DNA of 64,000 nt from contig NZ_CP080413.1 of the NCBI RefSeq assembly GCF_019457475.1, positions 2,542,001 through 2,606,000 on the forward strand. Direction: 5' to 3'. This stretch comes from Shewanella acanthi. Lineage in GTDB: Bacteria; Pseudomonadota; Gammaproteobacteria; Enterobacterales; Shewanellaceae. The translations under genes were made by a program, and so were the position numbers. This document shows positions 18,686-27,740 of the stretch, piece after piece; positions within the stretch are counted from its first letter, which is position 1, and each line of letters begins with the position of its first letter. The notes below the pieces were generated by a model that saw only the letters and a program-made list of their open reading frames with translations, was not told the DNA's origin and made no database searches.

Positions 18686-18784
18686 GGTTCCCCTAGAGCC
18701 GACACCCCGGCACACGAGTCGCTTGCTGCGGTTGCTTCCTTCCGGACCTGGCCGAGTTCACAAGTTATCATTGCGGGGGGACCC
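18686..18784 (-). ncRNA. ffs: Signal recognition particle 4.5S RNA
   Basis: The minus strand contains the universally conserved SRP RNA tip CAGGTCCGGAAGGAAGCA with flanking complementary arms, and closing ends GGTCCCC at the 5' side and GGGGAACC at the 3' side. Length is about 99 bases, so it is the short bacterial 4.5S form. Ends are estimated from pairing. With Ffh it targets nascent membrane proteins to FtsY. Confidence 0.95.
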
Positions 18785-18836
18785 TAGGGTCACCATAACT
18801 TCGAGTACATCCTAACGAGATGACTGAACGACGCGG

Positions 18837-18865
18837 ATTATCCCCTATGGTCCGAATGGGATCAA
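18837..18865 (-). promoter_or_regulatory. Sigma70 promoter of ffs
   Basis: On the minus strand, TTGATC and GATAAT are spaced by 17 bases and followed by a GC-rich discriminator (CCGCGTC), as expected for a growth-rate-controlled stable RNA. The predicted start is about 45 bases before the mature 4.5S end, so 5' processing is implied. Confidence 0.75.
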
Positions 18866-18938
18866 GTGCTAATCTTAGGGTTTGCCAAATAACTTGTCTA
18901 ATTGACCAATCTATAGGCAATACGTAGGTCTAAATAAT

Positions 18939-18962
18939 AAAAGCCTGCATTTGCAGGCTTTT
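18939..18962. terminator. Rho-independent terminator after comEA-like gene
   Basis: The stem AAAAGCCTGCA/TGCAGGCTTTT has a two-base loop and symmetric A/T tracts. On the minus strand it ends the comEA-like transcript before the ffs promoter. Confidence 0.85.
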
Positions 18963-19004
18963 AACTTATTCAAGCAAAGCTTTATTCCAATAATCCCTTT
19001 GGAT

Positions 19005-19358
19005 TCAAAGCTCGATAAGGTGACGATTATCTTCAATCAATTTCGCACCAATCCCTGACACATTGGCTAAATCATCAATCGATTTGAACTTGCCGTTTTG
19101 AGTCCGATAATCAATTATCGCCTTAGCCTTTGCGACACCGATACCTTTAAGGCTCTGTAATTGTTCGGCTGTGGCGGTATTAATATTGACGCTTGTGATA
19201 TCTGGGGCTGCGGCCTTGGTGCTCGATGCCATCTCCTTGGCCTGAGCTTGTACTGTACTGGCTTCTTTAACAGGTACAGCCGCTAGAGCTGGAAGTGCTA
19301 TTAGGGCAGTAAATGCAATGGCTGTCGCCATCGCAGATAAACGATGTTGCATAATCAT
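19005..19358 (-). CDS. ComEA-like helix-hairpin-helix DNA-binding protein
   Basis: 117 aa from the ATG at 19358, chosen because an AGAGGA site lies nine bases upstream; in-frame ATGs at 19379 and 19472 would give longer forms. A signal peptide ends near LPALAAVP, followed by a short linker. A helix-hairpin-helix pair (VNINTATAEQLQSLKGIGVA and IDDLANVSGIGAKLIEDN) fills the last 65 residues. ComEA proteins bind incoming DNA in the periplasm during transformation. In Shewanella the protein is often annotated simply as an HhH competence protein. Confidence 0.88.
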   Translation of the reverse strand: MIMQHRLSAMATAIAFTALIALPALAAVPVKEASTVQAQAKEMASSTKAAAPDITSVNINTATAEQLQSLKGIGVAKAKAIIDYRTQNGKFKSIDDLANVSGIGAKLIEDNRHLIEL

Positions 19359-19667
19359 AAATTGTGTCCTCTTGTCCATGTTAACGGGCCTTAAATCCGA
19401 TGTCCTTGGCCACAGAAAAAACATAGTCAACAAATTTAGAGAATGCCATCCTCTATAGAAGAGAATATTCAACCTTGCTGAAGTAAACGTTAATCACAAT
19501 AACCAAGTATTTGTTACTTTGTATAAAAGTGGTTTTCAAAATGAGAGTGGCTGTGATGTTAGTTGAAAAATTTGCATCAATGAAACAATTGAATAAAGCC
19601 TTGCTCTAAGCCAAGGCGTTCTATTGATATAAAAATGCACTAAAAATCATTAGCTGAGGTGATGGAA

Positions 19668-20855
19668 TTAAAGTTTATCCTTTGGCCTCTGTGCAGTTTC
19701 CAAAACACTTTCATCTAACTGCCCCATAAGCGCATTGCGTCCATCCTTGGTCAGCATCTTACCAGCAAACTGCTTTAGCTCAGTGAGAAGTTCTTGGTGA
19801 ATTTTAGAAAGTTTAGGTCGTTTGTCTTCACTAAAGCGAATGGGACGACACAATGCCATGGCCTGATAGCCAAGACGCGCCGTTAATAAGCCCCCGCCTA
19901 ACCCTTGGGCCAATCGGGCTGACACTTTGCCTGTCATTTCAACCGACAATAACTGAGTACCAATATCGGTGACTAATTCGCTAGTACCTGCGTAGATAAT
20001 ATTCACAACGATACTGCGAATAAGCTTAATTCGGCTCCAATAGCCAAGCTCGATGCCATAACACTTAGCCACATCCCTTAGCATGCGCTGATTGCGCCAC
20101 AAAATAATCGCCATATCTAGCGCCGCCAAGGGACTTGCCGCCAGCAGTAATGCAGATTCTGCTGCATAACGGCGCACAATTTTTTTAGCAATATCATCAC
20201 GCTCGGTCAGCACTAAATCTTCGAACAACATCACCTTTTCAGCGTCGTTGTGCTCATCCTTTAGTGAGCGCTTAAGCTTTTCAACACCTTGACTTTGGGG
20301 ATAATGGCGCACAATGTTATTGATAAACCCATCCGCTTCCCCCATCTGCATACTTAAGGCAAGCCTTGCTCCAGTCGCTTGAGTATCTTCAACCTGTTTT
20401 AGGCGCTTAAGGTTTCGATACTCACTTAATGCCCCGCCCAACGCCCACAGACTCACAAGGGCTAACACCGTCCCATAGAATCCAAATAGCCATGGGCTTT
20501 CAAGCCAAGCATCACGGAGGCCTAACAATGTTTGCATCACAACCAGAAGCATTAATCCGCTTAGGCTTAAGCGCGCTAACCAAGAAAATCGTCTAGATTG
20601 ACTCACATTAAGCGTGGGTTCGTCAAACTCCAGCGAGTGCTTAGCAATAGCACCTTCGAGGGTTTGTTCTATTTCGATATCTTTAAATTGGCTTGAAGAC
20701 TCAAACCGTTGTGCCCCCTTAATACTAAGGTTTTCTGCAGTCACGTTTGCCTCCTGCGTTGTGAATACTCGCTGTTTTTTAAGCGAATAAGGCTCTGCAA
20801 CATGCGATAATTGATCAGTGCTTTGGTTTGAATGCTTCGATGCTTGATCACTCAT
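19668..20855 (-). CDS. ycjF: YcjF-family inner-membrane protein (DUF697, TIGR01620)
   Basis: 395 aa, slightly longer than E. coli YcjF (353). A charged N-terminal cytoplasmic tail of about 90 residues precedes two membrane segments (about 95-150). The DUF697 domain follows, with ESALLLAASPLAALDMAIILWRN and a later SVEMTGKVSARLAQGLGGGLLTARLG-type amphipathic region. It overlaps ycjX by four bases; the pair is part of the sigma54/PspF regulon in enterobacteria. The function is unresolved. Confidence 0.9.
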   Translation of the reverse strand: MSDQASKHSNQSTDQLSHVAEPYSLKKQRVFTTQEANVTAENLSIKGAQRFESSSQFKDIEIEQTLEGAIAKHSLEFDEPTLNVSQSRRFSWLARLSLSGLMLLVVMQTLLGLRDAWLESPWLFGFYGTVLALVSLWALGGALSEYRNLKRLKQVEDTQATGARLALSMQMGEADGFINNIVRHYPQSQGVEKLKRSLKDEHNDAEKVMLFEDLVLTERDDIAKKIVRRYAAESALLLAASPLAALDMAIILWRNQRMLRDVAKCYGIELGYWSRIKLIRSIVVNIIYAGTSELVTDIGTQLLSVEMTGKVSARLAQGLGGGLLTARLGYQAMALCRPIRFSEDKRPKLSKIHQELLTELKQFAGKMLTKDGRNALMGQLDESVLETAQRPKDKL

Positions 20856-22312
20856 TCGAGTTTATCCCCTACTAAATACTGCAATAGATGGTCGAGTCGG
20901 ATATGGTCAAACTGCACTGATGCGCTATCACTTGAGCCTGTCTCGGGTGGGGCAAAGCCAACGAAATGAAATCCCTGAGCTTTCCAAAAATCGGCTTCGG
21001 GTAAGCGAGTAGGTACTTCGCCTGGAAACAGCGTCTGCGCTTTACCATCGAGCCCCCTGCCCTGCACGACTTCAACATCGCCATCCGAGGTAGTCACCAT
21101 TCCATGGCGAGTGGATTTAATGGCGCTAATGGCCATGGTTTCGACTTTGCAACCATCGAAACTGGCAAAATGTTGGCTATGCTTGAGCATATCGGTGAGC
21201 AGCGATAATACATGACCTTGCTGATCCCGTGTCACGTGGTCGACCTTACTGGCGGCAAAGAGTAATCGGTCTATCCGAGGTGCAAATAAACGCCTTAAAT
21301 AGCTCGACTGACCATATTGGAAACTTTCCATAATCGCATTAAGTGCACTGGCCATATCCTCAAATTGTTTTTTGCCACGATTAAGCGCCGTAAAACAATC
21401 GACTAGCACCACTTGACGGTCGAAATTAGCAAAATGCTGTTTATAAAAGGGCTTAACCACTTTAGCGACATATTCTTGATAGCGTTGTTCAAGCACATGG
21501 AACGCACTGTGCTTAACACTTTGCTTAAGCTCTGTCCATTGAGACTCAGCAGTGCCAAGTAAAGGAAAAAACGCTAATAGCGGCGCACCCTGCCACTCCC
21601 CCGGCAAAAGCATTCGCCCAGGTTGCGCTTGGTAATAACCCTGCACATGCACTAAATCGTTGAGTAATTGCTGATAACCTTCAGCAATCAGCTTTAACTG
21701 CTGCTCGTCGGCTGTGACACTTAAATCCAATTTCTGTAGCAGCGATTGGAACTCTCCATACAAAGGCGAGCTTGATAACGCATCGATACGTTGTTGCTGC
21801 AACTTGCACCAGTCAACAAACTCAAGCTTTAGCATAGGTAAATCCAACAGCCATTCTCCTGGATAATCAACAATATCCAAATATAAGGTGGCGGTATCGG
21901 CAAGCTTAGCAAGCAGCCCCTTCTGGGGTTGATATTTTATCGCCAGCCGTAATTCAGAAATGGTGCGAGTTGAAGCAGGCCAAGTCGCAGGATCCGATGT
22001 TAGTGCCGACATAGCCCCTTGATAATCGAAACTGGCGATTTCAAGATCAGGCTGCATCGCACGTTTTACCCCTAGAAGCCTCTGCTCACGGCTAACTTGC
22101 CAAAGGGGCAACGCACTGCCACTGCGGGAATGGGTTAACTGGGACGGCGCGCCGCTGTGCAAGAGTTGATTGACCAATCCCGTAATAAAGGCGGTTTTGC
22201 CTGCGCCGGACAAGCCAGTCACAGCGAGACGTAAATGCCTGTCCGCCGAACGGTGTAATAATGACTGGCCCTTTTGACTGAGCTTATGCAGCGAAACATC
22301 AAGCAATCCCAT
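20852..22312 (-). CDS. ycjX: YcjX-family P-loop NTPase (DUF463)
   Basis: 486 aa (E. coli 465). Walker A is VTGLSGAGKTAFITGL at about 30-45. YLDIVDYPGEWLLDLP provides the DxxG-like switch and DYPGEW is the family hallmark. The C-terminal part contains ASKVDHVT, an NKxD-like element. YcjX is a stress-inducible GTPase-like protein often encoded with psp genes. It lies downstream of pspC, separated by a hairpin, and overlaps ycjF. Confidence 0.92.
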   Translation of the reverse strand: MGLLDVSLHKLSQKGQSLLHRSADRHLRLAVTGLSGAGKTAFITGLVNQLLHSGAPSQLTHSRSGSALPLWQVSREQRLLGVKRAMQPDLEIASFDYQGAMSALTSDPATWPASTRTISELRLAIKYQPQKGLLAKLADTATLYLDIVDYPGEWLLDLPMLKLEFVDWCKLQQQRIDALSSSPLYGEFQSLLQKLDLSVTADEQQLKLIAEGYQQLLNDLVHVQGYYQAQPGRMLLPGEWQGAPLLAFFPLLGTAESQWTELKQSVKHSAFHVLEQRYQEYVAKVVKPFYKQHFANFDRQVVLVDCFTALNRGKKQFEDMASALNAIMESFQYGQSSYLRRLFAPRIDRLLFAASKVDHVTRDQQGHVLSLLTDMLKHSQHFASFDGCKVETMAISAIKSTRHGMVTTSDGDVEVVQGRGLDGKAQTLFPGEVPTRLPEADFWKAQGFHFVGFAPPETGSSDSASVQFDHIRLDHLLQYLVGDKLE

Positions 22313-22377
22313 ATGAATGTCCTACAAAGTCGAATTCAGATTAACTATACACTGGAATTTTGGCGAGATTAAATATT

Positions 22378-22399
22378 AAGGGCGGTCAAGACCGCCCTT
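22378..22399 (-). terminator. Hairpin after pspC, terminator or partial attenuator
   Basis: The stem AAGGGCGGTC/GACCGCCCTT with a two-base loop directly follows pspC on the minus strand. The following bases are AT-rich but not a pure T-run, so part of the transcription may continue into ycjX. Confidence 0.6.
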
Positions 22400-22407
22400 A
22401 GAAGGAG

Positions 22408-22794
22408 TTACAAGTTGTTGATTTGTCTTTTCAAATCAAAATTGTCTGAAGTGACGTAGCGTTCAAGATTTTGCAGTCTAACCTCAAGGCTTCTAAATTG
22501 ACGATTCACATCACTCAGCGCCTGTGTTGCCGGCTCCCCCGTTTGCCAGGGCTTTTTCTTCACTTCAATATCATCCCTATCGGAATGATTATGCGGCTTG
22601 ATATCTAAAATTACCCAGAGGGCAACATAGATAATAAACACCACACCTGAGCCACCTAAAAGAAAGATGGAGACCGCAAGCACACGCACTAACCAGGTTT
22701 CAATGGAAAAGTATTCACCAATCCCAGCACAAACCCCTGCAACTTTACCTGACTGGGGGATGCGGTAGAGTGTTTTACCGTTAGTTCCTTTCAT
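22408..22794 (-). CDS. pspC: Phage shock protein C
   Basis: 128 aa. The PspC domain at about 5-65 has LYRIPQSGKVAGVCAGIGEYF followed by a membrane helix (VRVLAVSIFLLGGSGVVFIIYVALWVIL, here described as about residues 34-62). A C-terminal cytoplasmic coiled tail follows (residues 95-125). PspC senses membrane stress with PspB and relieves PspA inhibition of PspF. Its start overlaps the end of pspB. Confidence 0.95.
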   Translation of the reverse strand: MKGTNGKTLYRIPQSGKVAGVCAGIGEYFSIETWLVRVLAVSIFLLGGSGVVFIIYVALWVILDIKPHNHSDRDDIEVKKKPWQTGEPATQALSDVNRQFRSLEVRLQNLERYVTSDNFDLKRQINNL

Positions 22795-23020
22795 TTTTCC
22801 CCCTCCAGTCGGGCGACTCCGTATCCAAAATCGCCTCTAAGGTTTCAATCCGAGCTGCCATTTTATCGGCTTTGGCAATCAAATCATTGAGCTGTGAAAA
22901 CTCTTCCTCAGTGAGTCCCTGGCTCACTTGTCGCTTGCTGCGATAATGAAGAACTAACCAGATAGGCGCAACCACGACTAAGAATACAATGATCGGCGCT
23001 ATTAGTATGTCCATATCCAT
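22781..23020 (-). CDS. pspB: Phage shock protein B
   Basis: 79 aa, the usual family size. One N-terminal membrane helix (about 5-25, LIAPIIVFLVVVAPIWLVLHY) precedes a Leu/Glu-rich amphipathic helix (LTEEEFSQLNDLIAKADKMA). It is preceded by a GAGGTG site. It works with PspC as the stress sensor. It overlaps pspC and lies 17 bases after pspA. Confidence 0.95.
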   Translation of the reverse strand: MDMDILIAPIIVFLVVVAPIWLVLHYRSKRQVSQGLTEEEFSQLNDLIAKADKMAARIETLEAILDTESPDWRGKNERN

Positions 23021-23037
23021 AACTCACCTCTGAATGG

Positions 23038-23721
23038 TTATTCTTTTGATTTAGTTGATGCTTTGCCTTTTACCTTGGCTTTTAAGGCTGCCAGTTCTGC
23101 ATTCACTGAATCTTCAGCCTCTAATGCAGCAAATTCATCGGCCAAGGTTTTTTTACTACCAAGATCATAGGATTCAACCTGAGCTTCTAAGCCTTCGACG
23201 CGGCGCTCATATTGCTCAAATTTGAGCATGGCATTGTCGATTTTGCTTGAATCCAATTGCTTTTTCACTTCTAAGCGTGAAGAAGCCGTTTGCTTACGCA
23301 GAATAATCGTCTTTTGGCGCGCTTTGGCATCGAGCAGTTTTTCCTGCAGCAAACCAACTTCATCCTTCAGGCGAGCAATGTGCTCTTCAATCACCGCTAG
23401 CTCTTGATTCAAGGTATCGACTAAACCTGCTGCCTTTTGTTTTTCAACTAAAGCGGCCTTGGCCAAATCTTCACGATCCTTAGATAACGCCAGCTCGGCT
23501 TTATCTTGCCAATCCTGAACTTGCTCTTCCACACGGCCGATACGGCGCAGCAGCTCTTTCTTTTCAGCCAGTACCTTTGCTGAGGTAGAACGTACTTCTA
23601 CCAATGTATCTTCCATCTCTTGGATAATCAGGCGAACCATTTTTTCAGGGTCTTCGGCTTTATCCAGTAATGCGCTGATATTCGAATTAATGATATCGGC
23701 GAAGCGAGAGAAAATTCCCAT
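23038..23721 (-). CDS. pspA: Phage shock protein A (IM30/Vipp1/ESCRT-III family)
   Basis: 227 aa from the ATG at 23721, with GAGGA seven bases upstream; the frame is open further upstream but this start matches MGIFSRF, the standard PspA opening. Nearly all of it is coiled coil, including DPEKMVRLIIQEMEDTLVEV. PspA binds PspF to keep the operon off. Under envelope stress it assembles on the inner membrane to preserve the proton gradient. It is the first gene of pspABC, with a sigma54-like promoter upstream. Confidence 0.96.
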   Translation of the reverse strand: MGIFSRFADIINSNISALLDKAEDPEKMVRLIIQEMEDTLVEVRSTSAKVLAEKKELLRRIGRVEEQVQDWQDKAELALSKDREDLAKAALVEKQKAAGLVDTLNQELAVIEEHIARLKDEVGLLQEKLLDAKARQKTIILRKQTASSRLEVKKQLDSSKIDNAMLKFEQYERRVEGLEAQVESYDLGSKKTLADEFAALEAEDSVNAELAALKAKVKGKASTKSKE

Positions 23722-23761
23722 AATGCTATCCTCAAATTGATGTTGGTCTCGCATGGAGTAA

Positions 23762-23778
23762 TACACTAACCGTGCCAA
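23762..23778 (-). promoter_or_regulatory. Sigma54-like promoter of pspABC
   Basis: The minus strand reads TTGGCACGGTTAGTGTA, which fits the -24 element TGGCAC. The -12 region carries GT where the consensus has GC, with the correct GG-N10 spacing. It lies about 40 bases upstream of the pspA start and faces the pspF activator gene, the normal arrangement. The imperfect -12 element lowers certainty. Confidence 0.6.
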
Positions 23779-23898
23779 CATTAATTAATCACTTAAATAC
23801 AGTCACATACGTTGTTTTCAAACTTTTTCTTTATTTTAAGACTTAAGCCACTTATCATCAATTTCACCAAATTTTAGCGCGAACGACTAAAAAATATC

Positions 23899-25014
23899 GT
23901 GGATAATAACATTCAGCAAGATAACCTTATCGGTCAATCCAACGCCCTGCTCGAAGTGCTCGAACATGTCTCCCAAATTGCACCGCTTTCTAAACCTGTG
24001 CTCATTATTGGCGAGCGTGGTACGGGTAAGGAGCTGATTGCTGAGCGGCTACATTATCTATCAAAGCGCTGGGATCAAAGTTTTATTAAGCTCAATTGTT
24101 CATCCTTGAGCGAAAACCTACTCGAGAGTGAACTTTTTGGCCATGAGTCGGGCTCATTCACTGGTGCTAAGGGCAAGCATGAAGGCCGCTTTGAGCGCGC
24201 TAACGGCGGCACCCTGTTTTTGGATGAGTTAGCAAACACTTCTGGTTTAATCCAAGAAAAACTGCTGCGGGTGATTGAGTACGGTGAGTTTGAACGTGTC
24301 GGCGGCAGTCGCACCATTCAGACCGATGTTCGCTTAATTTGCGCTGCTAACGAAGACTTACCGTCACTTGCTGAAGCGGGTGAATTTCGCGCCGACTTGC
24401 TCGACCGTTTAGCCTTTGATGTGATCACCCTGCCACCGCTGCGTTGCCGCCAAGAGGACATTATGACCCTCGCGGAATACTTTGCTGTAGGCATGGCGCG
24501 CCAGTTAAAACTCGAGTTATTTAGCGGCTTTAGCCCACAAGCGGTCGAGCAATTAATGACCCACACTTGGCCGGGAAATATTCGCGAACTGAAGAACGTC
24601 GTCGAGCGTAGCGTCTATCGCAACGGCAGTGAAAACCGCCCTATCGATCAAATTATTCTCGACCCATTTGCATCGCCCTATCGCCCAATCTCGAGGGTGA
24701 AGACCCGTGAGCGCCAACTTACCCCGTTTGGCTCAAACGCACAAAATGCACCAGCGAGTACAGAGGTGCTTGATGCAGATAAACCACGCCAACTAACCGT
24801 GCAAGAAGCGGCGCCGAACCCAGAGTCTCAAATCGGTGGATTTAGTTTCCCCCTCGATTTTAAGGAGCAGACCGAAAAATATGAGATGGAGCTTATTCAA
24901 CAAGCCCTGTCAGCAAGCCAATACAACCAGAAGAAAACCGCTGAAATCCTAGGTTTGAGTTATCACCAGCTACGCGGGATCCTCAAAAAATACAATTTGC
25001 TCGATAAAGCATAA
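23899..25014 (+). CDS. pspF: PspF, sigma54-dependent activator of the psp operon
   Basis: 371 aa from a GTG start; no ATG is suitably placed. There is no N-terminal sensory domain, as in E. coli PspF (325 aa). The AAA+ domain at about 8-235 has Walker A GERGTGKE, the sigma54 contact loop GSFTGA (GAFTGA in most relatives), Walker B GGTLFLDEL and the arginine finger region FRADLLDRLAFDV. A linker about 45 residues longer than in E. coli leads to a Fis-type HTH (KKTAEILGLSYHQLRGILKKY, about residues 348-368). It is divergent from pspA. Confidence 0.95.
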   Translation: MDNNIQQDNLIGQSNALLEVLEHVSQIAPLSKPVLIIGERGTGKELIAERLHYLSKRWDQSFIKLNCSSLSENLLESELFGHESGSFTGAKGKHEGRFERANGGTLFLDELANTSGLIQEKLLRVIEYGEFERVGGSRTIQTDVRLICAANEDLPSLAEAGEFRADLLDRLAFDVITLPPLRCRQEDIMTLAEYFAVGMARQLKLELFSGFSPQAVEQLMTHTWPGNIRELKNVVERSVYRNGSENRPIDQIILDPFASPYRPISRVKTRERQLTPFGSNAQNAPASTEVLDADKPRQLTVQEAAPNPESQIGGFSFPLDFKEQTEKYEMELIQQALSASQYNQKKTAEILGLSYHQLRGILKKYNLLDKA

Positions 25015-25083
25015 GCAGATTGCTCACTGGGGAGATGCACTGCTAAAATAGCCATTCATAGTCGATAAAATAATGATTTATAA

Positions 25084-26709
25084 ATGAGTGTGCTGATTAG
25101 ACGCCTATTGCTCACAACAGCCGTATCCTGCATGAGTTGCTTGTTGGTTGCCTGTGGCCCGCAAAAACTCCCCTCTGGTTTGGTGTATTGCTCCGAAGGC
25201 AATCCCGAGACCTTTAATCCGCAGTTAATCACCTCAGGCACCACTATCGATGCCACATCGCATCAGATTTACAGTCGTCTAGTCGACTATGATACCAAAA
25301 CTGGGCAATTAGTCCCCGCGCTAGCCACCCGCTGGAGTGAGAGTGAAGATGGACTGAGTTACCATTTTACCTTGCGCAAAAACGTCAAGTTCCAAAGCTC
25401 CAGTCGATTTACCCCAAGCCGTGATTTTAACGCCGATGACGTGCTGTTTTCATTTAATCGTACTATTGACTCAAATCATCCCTACCATAATGTCTCGCGT
25501 ACCGGTTATCCCTTCTTCCAAAGTATTGGTTTTGCAGAACAAGTTAAACATATCGAAAAAGTGAATGACCATGAGGTTGTCTTTCATTTAGCCCGCAAGG
25601 ATGTGTCGTTTTTATCGAACCTTGCCACCGATTTTGCGGTAATACTTTCCGCGCAATATGCCGATGAGCAGCTCACTGCGGGGCATCCTGAAAATGTTGA
25701 CCAATTCGCCATTGGTACAGGCCCCTTTGCCTTAGTCCAGTACGCTAAAAATGAGTATATTCGCTATCGTCGGCACGAAGACTATTGGGGTGAGAGAGCC
25801 AAAGTCGAGATGTTAGTCTTCGACATCACCCCAAAGAGCACAGTACGCTTGGCTAAATTGATCACTGGAGATTGCAGTGTCTCAGCCTTACCTAAGGCGG
25901 GTGAGCTACCTGTTATTGCCGAGCATAACAATCTTAATATCGAATCCCAGCCAGGCCTGAATGTTGCCTTTTGGGCCTTTAACACGCAAAAGCCACCGCT
26001 GGATGATGTGCGAGTTCGCCGCGCCTTAGCCTACGCAGTCGATAAACAAAACATCCTGCGTGCCGTATATCAAAATACGGCGATTGAAGCGATTGGCATA
26101 CTGCCTCCTGCCTCTTGGGCCTACGACAGTAATAAATCCCTGATTAACTATGACCCGCCAAGGGCGCGTGAATTACTTAAAGAAGCCGGGGTGAGCAATC
26201 TTAGCATCGATATTTGGGCAATGCCTGTGGCACGCGCCTACAACCCGAATGCCCTTAAGACTGCAGAGCTTATTCAGTCGGATCTTGCCAATATCGGCGT
26301 TAAAGTGAATATCGTCAGTTACGATTGGAGCGTGTTCAGTCAACGCTTAAGCCGCGATGAATATGACTCGGTACTCATAGGTTGGAACGCAGATAACAGC
26401 GATCCCGATAACTTTTTCACCCCGCTACTGAGTTGCTCGGCAATGGATTCCAACAGTAACCGCTCTCGTTGGTGTAATCCGCACTTCGATGACATCTTAA
26501 ATCGCGCCCGTGAAGTAACCACTCAAACGGAACGAAAATTAATCTATCAAGATGCCGAAGCCTTCTTGGCGGCCCAAGTACCAATGCTGAGTCTAGCCCA
26601 CGCTAAACGGGTCGCCCTCACCCGTAACGATATCCATGATATGCAATTGACGCCCTTTGGCGGGATATCTTTCTCACAAACGAGCCAAGCCACGACGGAG
26701 GCAAACTGA
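25084..26709 (+). CDS. sapA: SapA-like periplasmic substrate-binding lipoprotein (SBP_bac_5)
   Basis: 541 aa. A lipoprotein signal has the lipobox LLVAC (Cys at about 24). The rest is a family 5 peptide/nickel-type binding protein (GLVYCSEGNPETFNPQ near the mature start and VRRALAYAVDKQNIL in the middle). It is the first gene of sapABCDF, an ABC importer linked in enterobacteria to antimicrobial-peptide resistance and putrescine or heme-related uptake. The substrate here is not known. Its stop overlaps the sapB start by one base. Confidence 0.9.
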   Translation: MSVLIRRLLLTTAVSCMSCLLVACGPQKLPSGLVYCSEGNPETFNPQLITSGTTIDATSHQIYSRLVDYDTKTGQLVPALATRWSESEDGLSYHFTLRKNVKFQSSSRFTPSRDFNADDVLFSFNRTIDSNHPYHNVSRTGYPFFQSIGFAEQVKHIEKVNDHEVVFHLARKDVSFLSNLATDFAVILSAQYADEQLTAGHPENVDQFAIGTGPFALVQYAKNEYIRYRRHEDYWGERAKVEMLVFDITPKSTVRLAKLITGDCSVSALPKAGELPVIAEHNNLNIESQPGLNVAFWAFNTQKPPLDDVRVRRALAYAVDKQNILRAVYQNTAIEAIGILPPASWAYDSNKSLINYDPPRARELLKEAGVSNLSIDIWAMPVARAYNPNALKTAELIQSDLANIGVKVNIVSYDWSVFSQRLSRDEYDSVLIGWNADNSDPDNFFTPLLSCSAMDSNSNRSRWCNPHFDDILNRAREVTTQTERKLIYQDAEAFLAAQVPMLSLAHAKRVALTRNDIHDMQLTPFGGISFSQTSQATTEAN

Positions 26710-27740
26710 TGCTGAGATACCTTTTTCGGCGCCTCAATCTGTTTTTGGCCACATCGTTAGTGATGATTGGTGTGCTGTTTTACGCCACCAATTTATTCCC
26801 TGTCGATCAAAGCTTCGCCCTATCTGGCATCCATACACCGAGCGAATCCCAACTTGAACAAATCAACCATGATTACAAGTTAGACAGTAATAAAGCGATG
26901 CAGTTTGTCGCCTACATGCACCAGAGACTGACAGGCAATTTAGGGGTATCAGTTACCTCACAACAGGATGTATTGACCGAGCTGAGCTCCGTGCTTCCGG
27001 CATCATTCGAACTGGCGCTAATGGCAGGTTTTATTGCTATTTTGCTTGGTGTGCCGCTTGGGGTTTTGGCCTCCCAAAGCCAACATAAACTAACCCAAAA
27101 CACCATTATGGCCGTGACGCTGACGGGCTATTCGGTACCCGTATTCTGGCTAGGGCTCAACCTGTCACTTTGGTTTGGGGTCGATTTAGGATGGTTACCT
27201 ATTTCAGGCCAAATCAACCTTTTATACGAAATCCGCCCCGTCACTGGCTTTATGTTGATAGATACCCTGTTATCGGATTCCGAATATGCGATGCCTGCCT
27301 TTAAGGATGCGCTGCTGCACATCATTTTGCCCGCCACCACACTCGCCGTGTTACCTTTCACGGTAGTGGTTCGTAGCACCCGTTCGGCGATGATGAATGT
27401 CATGAACCAAACCTACATCCGCGCCGCAGAAGCAAGGGGTATGCACACCGGCACCATTATTTTGCGCCATGCGCTGCCAAACGCACTGATCCCAGTATTG
27501 AGACACTTGGGCCTGATGCTAGGCGCCTTTGCAAGCTACGCCATTGTGGTAGAAATGATTTTTGCATGGCCAGGGGTAGGTTCTTGGCTAGTATCGGGAA
27601 TTTATCAGCGCGATTATACTGTGATGCAGGGCGGGATTTTGGCCGTGTCCCTACTGATCATCTTTTTAAGTATTTTGATTGAAGTGTTGCACACTGTCTT
27701 TAATCCATTGAGTAGAAAAGAGCTGTATGCCTCCAATTAA
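26709..27740 (+). CDS. sapB: SapB-like ABC transporter permease
   Basis: 343 aa with six predicted membrane segments and a large first periplasmic loop, as in DppB/SapB. The EAA-type loop (IRAAEARGMHTGTIILRHALPNALIP, about residues 236-262) contacts the ATPase subunits. It overlaps sapA by one base and sapC by 14 bases, indicating one operon. Confidence 0.92.
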   Translation: MLRYLFRRLNLFLATSLVMIGVLFYATNLFPVDQSFALSGIHTPSESQLEQINHDYKLDSNKAMQFVAYMHQRLTGNLGVSVTSQQDVLTELSSVLPASFELALMAGFIAILLGVPLGVLASQSQHKLTQNTIMAVTLTGYSVPVFWLGLNLSLWFGVDLGWLPISGQINLLYEIRPVTGFMLIDTLLSDSEYAMPAFKDALLHIILPATTLAVLPFTVVVRSTRSAMMNVMNQTYIRAAEARGMHTGTIILRHALPNALIPVLRHLGLMLGAFASYAIVVEMIFAWPGVGSWLVSGIYQRDYTVMQGGILAVSLLIIFLSILIEVLHTVFNPLSRKELYASN

